Below are positions 44,552-51,776 of a DNA stretch of 64,000 bases, in pieces. The position numbers were made by a program, and so were the translations under genes. This DNA comes from Holdemania massiliensis (GTDB lineage Bacteria; Bacillota_I; Bacilli_A; Erysipelotrichales; Erysipelotrichaceae): NCBI RefSeq assembly GCF_022440805.1, contig NZ_JAKNTK010000001.1, positions 372,001-436,000 on the forward strand, given 5' to 3'. Below the pieces are notes generated by a model. It was given only the letters and a program-made list of their open reading frames with translations. It was not told the DNA's origin and did no database searches. Every line of letters begins with the position of its first letter. Position 1 is the stretch's first letter.

Positions 44552-46036
44552 TCAATCCTCCAAAGGCAGTCGAAAGGTAAATTCAGCACCGCGCTGATCA
44601 GTCCGATTGCATGCGCTGATCGATCCATGGTGGGCCTTGACGATGGATTCACAGATGGATAAGCCCAGACCGATCCCATGCTGGGCATCCGGCTGGCGGG
44701 TGCGGGTGGTATAAAAGGTCTGAAAAATGTGCGCGAGATCTTTTTCCGCAAGGCCCTCGCCGCCATCCCGGACGGTAAACACGGCTTCCTTCTGTTCCCG
44801 CCGCAGCGTCAGAGAAATTTCATCCTGCGGACGGGTATGCTTTAAGGCATTATCCAGTAAATTGATCAGCACCTGCTGGATCAGCTTGCCATCCATGGGA
44901 ATCATCAGCACTTCCGGCGGAATTGAAACATTGATCTGCCGCTGCGGAGCCCGTTTGGCGATATGTTCCAGGGCAGAGGCAATAATTTCTTCCGCGGCTT
45001 CTTTTTCCAAATGCAGATTCAGATGCCCATCCTGAATTCGGGTCAGACTGAGAATGTTTTCGACCAGCGAATGCAGCCAGTCGGCATCCTGATAGATATC
45101 CTGAGCTAAAGCATGCCGAGGATCGTGTTCTTCGCTCATGTCCAGAATCATTTCTGAAGTGCCCATAATGGCGGAGAGCGGCGTGCGCAGATCGTGGGAA
45201 ATGGCCCGAAGCAGATTGCTTCGATACCGTTCCTGCGCTGCTTCTTCTTCCGAGCGGATTTTCTGCTTTGCGCTGCGGAAGCGGTCCAGCGCCAGTGTGA
45301 GCGTTTCACATAAGGACTGAAGCAGCTGATGATCTGATTCACTGAAAGCGGTCATCGCCGCTGCGGGAAGTTTCAGCTTGGCCAGCTGGATGCCGTTGTT
45401 TTGCAGCGGCAGGCAGGTGAAGGGGGCTGCTGAGTTCAACGCAGGATCTGAATTGAACTGATCGCAGGGCAGGGCTTGGGCCGCTTGGCAGGGCTGGGCA
45501 GCATACAGTACAGCCGGCTGTTCTTTTTCATCCAGACACAGGCAGCTGACTTCGCAATGGAAAGCGGAAGACAGCACTTCGGCAGCCAGCCTGGCAATTT
45601 GGCGAATCTCAATCTGTTCGTTCAATCCGCGGCTGAGCGCGTACATCGTTTTGATTTCCTGTTCCCGCTGCAAAGCGTTCTGCGCGTTTAATTTAGCTTT
45701 GGATGTCAGGGCACTGGTAATAAAGGCAGTTGCGGTCATAATGATAAATGTGATCCAGTAGCTCGGATCATCGACCGACAGCGACCAGTATGGTGCGGTA
45801 AAAAAATAATTGAAGATCAGCGTAGCCAGCAAGGAAGCAAAGACACCGTAGCCATAACCACGGGTCATCCAGGCTGTCAGCAGGACTGCCAATAAATAAA
45901 GCAAGACAATGTTGGTTTCGGGAAAGCCCAGCTGTCTGAACAACAGTCCGCCCGCTGTGGCCGCGGCCAACAAGCCAGCCATCTGTAATCCATGCCTCAA
46001 CGTCGTCCAGGAAACTGAAATTCGGGAATTGGACAT
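44552..46036 (-). CDS. kdpD: KdpD-like sensor histidine kinase lacking the N-terminal KdpD/Usp domains
   Basis: Start 46036 is preferred because CAGGAG lies 9 bp upstream; longer starts exist at 46087 and 46117. The 494-residue product has four membrane helices of the DUF4118 type (about 12-105), a GAF-like domain, the HisKA phospho-acceptor SHDLRTPL (His281), and an ATPase domain with NLLDNALKHT and GLGLSIC. The ~400-residue N-terminal sensor part of classical KdpD is missing, as in several short Firmicutes homologues. Confidence 0.82.
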   Translation of the reverse strand: MSNSRISVSWTTLRHGLQMAGLLAAATAGGLLFRQLGFPETNIVLLYLLAVLLTAWMTRGYGYGVFASLLATLIFNYFFTAPYWSLSVDDPSYWITFIIMTATAFITSALTSKAKLNAQNALQREQEIKTMYALSRGLNEQIEIRQIARLAAEVLSSAFHCEVSCLCLDEKEQPAVLYAAQPCQAAQALPCDQFNSDPALNSAAPFTCLPLQNNGIQLAKLKLPAAAMTAFSESDHQLLQSLCETLTLALDRFRSAKQKIRSEEEAAQERYRSNLLRAISHDLRTPLSAIMGTSEMILDMSEEHDPRHALAQDIYQDADWLHSLVENILSLTRIQDGHLNLHLEKEAAEEIIASALEHIAKRAPQRQINVSIPPEVLMIPMDGKLIQQVLINLLDNALKHTRPQDEISLTLRREQKEAVFTVRDGGEGLAEKDLAHIFQTFYTTRTRQPDAQHGIGLGLSICESIVKAHHGSISACNRTDQRGAEFTFRLPLED

Positions 46037-46236
46037 CGCGCTCATCTCCTGGTACTGATTGTAGCCTAAAATGCGGAAACTGTCCATTTTAGATGCAGAT
46101 CCTTTCAGCACTTTCAAACCGAAATGATGCCGGCCCTGATGTCTGTTCTTCGAATGGGATGATCAAGTCGGGATCGGGAAAGCTGAATGTTTCCGGTGCT
46201 TATGCAGACAGGGCGGCAATTTCGAAAACCTCATTA

Positions 46237-46265
46237 AAGACATTTGGCGCGAAGTCCGATATAAT
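46237..46265 (+). promoter_or_regulatory. Promoter of the diguanylate cyclase gene
   Basis: AAGACA (46237-46242), 17-bp spacer, TATAAT (46260-46265). A leader of about 110 bases follows. Confidence 0.6.
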
Positions 46266-46271
46266 AGAAGC

Positions 46272-46380
46272 AATGAATTCGTCGGCTGCCCAGACAGGCT
46301 GTCCGATAGGCAAGGTTGAAAGCCTGGGTCGATCAGCGGCGGAAGGCTTGAATTTCACTGGCAGACAAGGAGAAATCAAA
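46272..46380 (+). other. GC-rich 5' leader of the diguanylate cyclase gene
   Basis: The leader can fold: CAGGC pairs with GCCTG around a GTTGAAAG hairpin, and GAATTC near its 5' end can pair with GAATTT near its 3' end. It lacks the conserved core of the GEMM-I c-di-GMP riboswitch. A regulatory role is open. Confidence 0.3.
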
Positions 46381-47385
46381 ATGACAAATTTAAAGAACCC
46401 GGAAAATTTTTGCCAATTTCTCTGGCATGAGTATTTGGAAAATCAGAACTACGCGATGCTGGGCGAGTGCTTTGTCCCGGAAACCTCGGTGATCGGAACC
46501 GGCGAGCATGAAGTCAGCGCCAATCTGGCGGAGTTTGAAAATAAAATTGCAGCGGAAATCCAAGGCCGCAACGTTATCTTTAAAATTGAGGAACAATGGT
46601 ACCAGACCCAGCCGATCAGCGAGGACTGTGTGATTGTGATCGGTGAGCTGCGGGTAAAGGAACAATCCGGCAATCCGCTTGAATTTGAAAGCCGGTTTCG
46701 CTTTACCTTTGTCCTGCAGCGCCGGGAAGGACAGTGGAAGGTGCTGCATGTTCATCATTCTGTGCCGGATCCGGAACAAGGCGCGGATGAATTTTTCCCG
46801 CATCGCTTAATGGAACAATCCAACCGGCAGCTGATTCAGCTGGTGGAAGAGAAGACCAAGGCCTTGGAGGAATCCTATCGTCAGATGGAATACAATGCTC
46901 ATCATGATTCATTGACGCAGCTGCTGAACCGTCGCTCAGTCGAAGCTCAGATCAGTGAAGTCATGCAAAAGGAACCAACAGGAGTCATGGTGATGCTGGA
47001 CGTAGACTGCTTTAAACAGATTAATGACACGTATGGACATCCGGCCGGCGATCAGGCTCTGGAAACCTTGGGCGAAGCTATCCAAAAAATCTTTCCGCAG
47101 GGACTCAACGGCCGCATCGGCGGAGATGAATTTATCGTTTATCAGATCCAGAGTCAGAAATCCCAGGCTGAACTCCGGGCTGATCTGGAATCACTGCAGC
47201 ACCTCTGGGATCAGATCAGAGCGGAGAAGGGCCTGGAACTGCCGGTTACGGTCAGCTCCGGCATTGCATTCTTCCCACAGCATGGGCAGCGTTTTGATCA
47301 GCTCTGGTCCCATGCCGATCAGGCCTTGTACCAAGCTAAAGCAGAAGGACGGCAGCGTCTGTGTTTCTGGGAAGAGGAAGATTGA
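46381..47385 (+). CDS. GGDEF diguanylate cyclase with N-terminal SnoaL/DUF4440-like domain
   Basis: ATG 46381 follows CAAGGAG; the long open frame upstream is leader. The 334-residue product has an N-terminal NTF2/SnoaL-like domain (about 5-140, ending in GQWKVLHVHHSVP), a coiled coil (~145-175) and a GGDEF domain. GGDEF is intact at 247-251, and VDCFKQINDTYGH fits the substrate region, so it should make c-di-GMP. No RxxD inhibitory site is obvious. No membrane segment is present, so it should sense in the cytoplasm. Confidence 0.88.
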   Translation: MTNLKNPENFCQFLWHEYLENQNYAMLGECFVPETSVIGTGEHEVSANLAEFENKIAAEIQGRNVIFKIEEQWYQTQPISEDCVIVIGELRVKEQSGNPLEFESRFRFTFVLQRREGQWKVLHVHHSVPDPEQGADEFFPHRLMEQSNRQLIQLVEEKTKALEESYRQMEYNAHHDSLTQLLNRRSVEAQISEVMQKEPTGVMVMLDVDCFKQINDTYGHPAGDQALETLGEAIQKIFPQGLNGRIGGDEFIVYQIQSQKSQAELRADLESLQHLWDQIRAEKGLELPVTVSSGIAFFPQHGQRFDQLWSHADQALYQAKAEGRQRLCFWEEED

Positions 47386-47436
47386 GATTCAGGCTAACAG
47401 TCAGACAGGATTGAATTGAAAATCCAGGAGGAAAGC

Positions 47437-48903
47437 ATGATGAGACTGCAGGAACAGATTGAGCTCTGGAACGAAACGGATCAGTATGAAGCGATTATCG
47501 AAGCGATTGAGGCCTTGCCGGAAGCTGAACAGACTCCCGAGCTGATCAGTGAGCTGGCGCGGGCTTACAACAATACGGCTGGACTGGATGATACTCAGAA
47601 TTATGAAAAAGCAATTGCCTTGCTGAAATCGGTGGAAGAAGAGCTGGGGGAGGAACACAGCTGGAATTTCAGAATCGCCTACGCGTATTATTATCTTGAT
47701 CAGGAAGGGCCGGCGCTGACCTATTTTGAAAGAGCATTGGACGCTCGTCCGAAGGATGAAGATACGCTGGCTTTTATTGAAGACTGCCGCAAACGGTTAG
47801 CCCTGCCGCGCTTTGAGAGACCGTTCAAACAAAGAGTGCAGGAATGCTGGAGTCAGTTTGAGAAGGAGGAACAGGTCCTGCGGGTGCGGATGCGCAATCG
47901 CTTGGAGAGTGAAGTGATTGTGGATCAGGCTCATCGGCTGCTTCACACCGCCTTCACCAATATCGCCTACGAAATGGGGTGTGCTCAAGATCATTACGAT
48001 TTGATTCTGACACCGGAAGGCAACCGTGTTTCGCTGTTTGCCCTCGATTATTTTTGCCGACAGATGCCGGACCGCCTGAAAAAGTGGTGGCATGTGATGG
48101 CAGGACGTCAGCCGTCGCGGCAAACTTCACTGCGGATTGCCGGACAGGAATTGAGTGCAGAAGAGGTTCAGGTGTGGATTGAGGAGCAGGGGGAAAAGTC
48201 CGTCAAGCTGGCTGTTCATTGTGCTTCATTCGACGCGCTGATGCCGGAAAATGAGAACCAGGTCTGGTGGATGCTTTCCATTCTGATCGATCAGACATTG
48301 GGAGAGATCGCTGCTATGGCGGTGATCGACGATGTCACTTTGCTTGCGCAGCCGCGGCAAGAAGGCGGCCTTTCACTAGCTCAGCTGCCGGATAAGCTCG
48401 TCGATCTGGGCCTGGATCTGAACCGGGATCCGGCACGTATTTTAGAGGGCTATACAGCGTATCGCATGGAACCCACAGAAGCGAGCCTGGAACAGGTACG
48501 CGGGGATGTAACGGTGGGAGTCACCTGCTGTCCCGTTTTGATCCAGCAGTATCTGCGGGGAATGACGCAGACGGTAGACGATCTGCATCAGGATGGCATC
48601 GCGGCAGGATACTTTTATTACCCCCTGGATTGTTTCACCGGTGAAGATCGGGCGAAAGCGATGCTGGATTTCCGCGATGCACTGGCTGAAAAGATCAGCG
48701 AACAGGCCGGCGCCGATACGGTGACGTGGATCGGCGGGGCTTCGGGCCTGAACTGCGGATATCTGGACTTTATCGCTTGGGATATTCAGGCGGTCATGGA
48801 TAGTGCCGTCAAGGTGTTCGCTCAGCAGCCGGTGGCGTGGGCAGCCTTTCAGACCTTCCGCACTTCGGTTGGCGGCATCCTGTTAAAAAACGATGAGGAA
48901 TAA
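47437..48903 (+). CDS. TPR-repeat protein of unknown function
   Basis: ATG 47437 follows CAGGAGG. The 488-residue product has N-terminal TPR-like helices (about 15-125: YEAIIEAIEALPEAEQ; FRIAYAYYYLDQEGPAL) and a ~360-residue C-terminal region without a recognised motif. It follows the diguanylate cyclase gene by 51 bp in the same direction and could be its partner. There is no signal peptide. Confidence 0.7.
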   Translation: MMRLQEQIELWNETDQYEAIIEAIEALPEAEQTPELISELARAYNNTAGLDDTQNYEKAIALLKSVEEELGEEHSWNFRIAYAYYYLDQEGPALTYFERALDARPKDEDTLAFIEDCRKRLALPRFERPFKQRVQECWSQFEKEEQVLRVRMRNRLESEVIVDQAHRLLHTAFTNIAYEMGCAQDHYDLILTPEGNRVSLFALDYFCRQMPDRLKKWWHVMAGRQPSRQTSLRIAGQELSAEEVQVWIEEQGEKSVKLAVHCASFDALMPENENQVWWMLSILIDQTLGEIAAMAVIDDVTLLAQPRQEGGLSLAQLPDKLVDLGLDLNRDPARILEGYTAYRMEPTEASLEQVRGDVTVGVTCCPVLIQQYLRGMTQTVDDLHQDGIAAGYFYYPLDCFTGEDRAKAMLDFRDALAEKISEQAGADTVTWIGGASGLNCGYLDFIAWDIQAVMDSAVKVFAQQPVAWAAFQTFRTSVGGILLKNDEE

Positions 48904-48917
48904 TCCAAGACACTAGT

Positions 48918-48976
48918 AAAAAGGAACGGCAAAATATGAAGCTTCATTGCTCATCATGATGCCATTCCTTTTTTGT
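48918..48976. terminator. Hairpin terminator between convergent TPR and brnQ genes
   Basis: AAAAGGAACGGCA and TGCCATTCCTTTTTT can pair with a bulge across a ~30-base loop; the T run is on the plus-strand side. Confidence 0.6.
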
Positions 48977-49016
48977 TTTTCCCTTTGTCTTTTACAGTCC
49001 TTTTCTCATGCAGCAA

Positions 49017-50330
49017 TCAGCGCGGCTTTCGCTGCGGCCGTCTTCCTGCAAGCAATGCTACGACAAACATCATCAAGGCGATTGTAATCCAGCCTAACGA
49101 CTGTGAAGCCAGCGGCAGAGCATTGAGCAGGCTGGTCAAGCCGGGAATTCTAAAACCCATGCTGTCCAGCTGGGAAAGAACACTGACAATGCCGGTGCTG
49201 AAAATCGTCAGTGGATAGACAAGCCGATTGGCTTTATACAGCGGATCGCCCAGTCCCAGCAAAATCAAAATTAACGCCATCGGATAAAGCATGTTCAATA
49301 CCGGAACCGAAATGGACAGAATCGTTGAAAGTCCGAAGTTGGAAACAGCCAGCGCAAACAGCGTCAGAAACAGCAGCCATTTGGAATAGTTGATCTTCGG
49401 CGTCAGCGAAGAGAAAAATTCGCTGCAGCTGGTCAAGAGACCCACGCAGGTCGTCATGCAGGCTAGTAAGAAGATGAAGGCCATGACCCAGCGCCCGCTC
49501 TCGCCAAACAGCAGGGTGACGGCCAGCGTTAAGGTCTGCGCGCCGTTAGCCCCGATCGGCATTGAGGATAACGAAGTTCCTAACATTGTCAGCATGATAT
49601 AAATCACAGCCAGAATGATTCCCGCCAGACAGCCGGCTTTCATGCTGGTGGACATGACCTCCCGATCATCCGTGATTCCTAAGGCTCGGATATTCAAAGA
49701 AACAACGATACCGAAATTCAGCGCTGCCAGCGCATCCATCGTCAGATAACCTTCAAGAAACCCCTGGATCAGCGGTGCTGAGGCATAGGCCGGCTGCGGC
49801 AGAGCCGCCTCACCGAGGGGATGAAGCAAAGCCGCGGCGAAGACCGCCAGGATCAGAAGCAGAAGCACTGGGGTTAAAATTTTGCCTAAATGATCGACAA
49901 GCTTGCTTGGATTGCGCGACAAGAGCCAGGCGATCAGAAAAAAGCCAGCGGTGAACAACAACAATGAAAGCTGCGTGGAGGCGCCTTCAGGAAGCAGCGG
50001 CATGATCGCCATTTCAAATGGCAGCGTTGCGGTGCGCGGTGTAGCCAGCAAAGGACCGATGGACAAATAGATCAAAACCGCGAAGAATAGACCAAATTTC
50101 GCATGAACCTTCTGCGCCAGTACGTCCAATCCGTTAAACCGGGAAACCACGGCGATCCCCAGGACTGGAAATCCCACCGCGGTGATCAGAAAACCAATCA
50201 GCGCCGGCAGACTCTGCACCCCGGCATTCTGGCCAAGAAAAGGCGGGAAAATCAGATTGCCGGCCCCGAAAAACATCGAAAACAACGTCAGGCTCAACAG
50301 GATTAAATTCTTTTTGGAACATTTTTTCAT
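49017..50330 (-). CDS. brnQ: Branched-chain amino acid carrier, LIVCS family
   Basis: ATG 50330 follows GGAGAG; an upstream start at 50438 would lie inside the T-box leader. The 437-residue product has about twelve membrane helices and the BrnQ N-terminal signature LFSMFFGAGNLIFPP followed by LGQNAG. It carries leucine, isoleucine and valine inward with Na+ or H+. The upstream T-box with a valine specifier ties expression to uncharged tRNA-Val. Confidence 0.93.
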   Translation of the reverse strand: MKKCSKKNLILLSLTLFSMFFGAGNLIFPPFLGQNAGVQSLPALIGFLITAVGFPVLGIAVVSRFNGLDVLAQKVHAKFGLFFAVLIYLSIGPLLATPRTATLPFEMAIMPLLPEGASTQLSLLLFTAGFFLIAWLLSRNPSKLVDHLGKILTPVLLLLILAVFAAALLHPLGEAALPQPAYASAPLIQGFLEGYLTMDALAALNFGIVVSLNIRALGITDDREVMSTSMKAGCLAGIILAVIYIMLTMLGTSLSSMPIGANGAQTLTLAVTLLFGESGRWVMAFIFLLACMTTCVGLLTSCSEFFSSLTPKINYSKWLLFLTLFALAVSNFGLSTILSISVPVLNMLYPMALILILLGLGDPLYKANRLVYPLTIFSTGIVSVLSQLDSMGFRIPGLTSLLNALPLASQSLGWITIALMMFVVALLAGRRPQRKPR

Positions 50331-50352
50331 AAAGCTCTCCTTTCTTCGATTG

Positions 50353-50603
50353 CACAAAAAAACCGTCGCACAAAGGACGGTTTGACCGCGGTACCACCTT
50401 GATTCCGGAATGTTTCCGGCACTCTTCCCATCCAACAATGGGCTGTGTCTTTAACGGGATCAGCGTCCGGCGCTTCCTACTGTCAGTTCAGAAGGCTTCT
50501 TCAAGAGGACTTCGGCTGGAATTCTGCCTGCCGGCTTGCACCTGGTCCGGCTCTCTGCAAGGTTCAGAAATTTCCGTCTACTTATTCTTGTCATCGAATC
50601 TAT
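50353..50603 (-). ncRNA. T-box leader of brnQ, predicted valine specifier
   Basis: The minus strand shows AAGGTGGTACCGCG (50387-50400), the T-box antiterminator sequence, then a terminator hairpin at 50356-50384. In Stem I, CAAGA pairs with TCTTG at the base and GGAA/TTCC lies above. AGTA and GAA face each other in the specifier loop, and the codon after GAA is GTC (50508-50510). That would pair with a valine tRNA. An AGAGAG-type bulge is also present. Uncharged tRNA would let brnQ be transcribed. Confidence 0.88.
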
Positions 50604-50609
50604 ACCCTG

Positions 50610-50637
50610 ATTGTATTCGAAAATGAATAAATGTCAA
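50610..50637 (-). promoter_or_regulatory. Promoter of T-box/brnQ
   Basis: On the minus strand: TTGACA (50632-50637), 16-bp spacer, TACAAT (50610-50615). Confidence 0.8.
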
Positions 50638-50663
50638 TTCTTTTATGAAAGCGCGTCCAATTT

Positions 50664-51533
50664 TTACTGCGATTGTGATGAATTGGGAGTTTTCAGCTGA
50701 CAAAGCTTTTCACTGAGTGCCGCTGGTTCCTGTAAGACAATGGCGGCGGCAGCCAAGGCCGGATGAAGACAATGCTCGATCGGCTTATCCTGACTTAAGC
50801 CCAGAAGCAGGCCGCTTAAAAACGCATCTCCGCAGCCTAACGGATAAGCTCCGTCCTGCAGCGCAGGGTAAGGGCGAATCCCCTCCATCGTGACTAACAA
50901 GGCTCCGTCTTTATCTAAGGTAATGATGATCCAGCTGACGCCTTTTTTTAACAAGGCTTTGGCCGCCTGAGCCATCGGCACAGCACCGGCATAAGCGTTC
51001 ATTTCATCCCGGTTCACAACGATGCCTTCCCATTTTTCAAGCGTAGCTTCTGGCGGAATCTGACCGCTGAAAATCCAACGTGTCTGCAAAGTTTTGGACA
51101 AAAGTGTTTTCAAAAAAGCCGGATCGGTTTGATCGGTAATTCCCCAGGCACATTCGCTGATGACGCAGTAGGGCAGATCTTCCGCTTTGCCCTGAAACAG
51201 AAATTCCGGCTGGATTGAGGAAAAGTAAAGTCCCTTTTCCGAGTCGGATGCTGAGATGAACACCGGCGTGTTCTGATTGACAACCGGGCCGTAAACAAAG
51301 CAGGTTTTTTTCTGCAGCTCGTTAATGATGGCCAGTCCGGCATCATCCCGTCCGAACTTGCTGATAAAATGCGTTTCCAAGCCTAAACAGCCGCAGTTAT
51401 AGGCCACATTATGCATGGATCCGCCAAAGCTGCGGACAATCTGCGCTTTGTTGCAGCGCTCCATTTCCATGGTCTGACGGCAGAGGACAACCAGATCCAT
51501 CATGGAAGTTCCGATCACGGCAATTCCGTTCAT
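50664..51533 (-). CDS. PfkB-family carbohydrate/nucleoside kinase
   Basis: ATG 51533 follows AAAGGAT; 51557 is less likely. The 289-residue product has the N-terminal PfkB glycine motif RSFGGSMHNVAYN and FGRDDAG, and the C-terminal anion-hole and base motif GCGDAFLSGLLLG with Asp as catalytic base (Cys replaces the usual Ala). It phosphorylates a sugar or nucleoside hydroxyl with ATP; pseudouridine kinase-like or ribokinase-like activities are possible. It is monocistronic. Confidence 0.85.
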   Translation of the reverse strand: MNGIAVIGTSMMDLVVLCRQTMEMERCNKAQIVRSFGGSMHNVAYNCGCLGLETHFISKFGRDDAGLAIINELQKKTCFVYGPVVNQNTPVFISASDSEKGLYFSSIQPEFLFQGKAEDLPYCVISECAWGITDQTDPAFLKTLLSKTLQTRWIFSGQIPPEATLEKWEGIVVNRDEMNAYAGAVPMAQAAKALLKKGVSWIIITLDKDGALLVTMEGIRPYPALQDGAYPLGCGDAFLSGLLLGLSQDKPIEHCLHPALAAAAIVLQEPAALSEKLCQLKTPNSSQSQ

Positions 51534-51685
51534 CACACTCACATCCTTTGCCTTCATGATAACAGAAATAACTGTGAAAGAAAACTGTCAATCCTTGCGG
51601 GAATTGCTCAGAATCTGATGGAAAAAGAGAATTCTAAATCTGAATCGAAACCGAGTTGTTAGCGGAGGCAATCCGGAAACAGTTT

Positions 51686-51757
51686 AAAAAAACGTGTGAA
51701 CAGTCCGGCTCTCCTGAGTAGATTAACCACAGGAAGAACCGGAGATTCACACGTTTA
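51686..51757 (-). terminator. Long hairpin terminator of the OYE-type gene
   Basis: AAACGTGTGAA and TTCACACGTTT arms with an inner CCGG/CCGG pairing. On the minus strand it ends in a seven-T run. Confidence 0.8.
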
Positions 51758-51776
51758 AAGAATATCTATCTATGAA

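Noticed and set aside
46272..46380. c-di-GMP (GEMM-I) riboswitch before the GGDEF gene
   Set aside because: The conserved GEMM-I core sequence and tetraloop-receptor arrangement are not visible, so only an unspecified foldable leader is reported.
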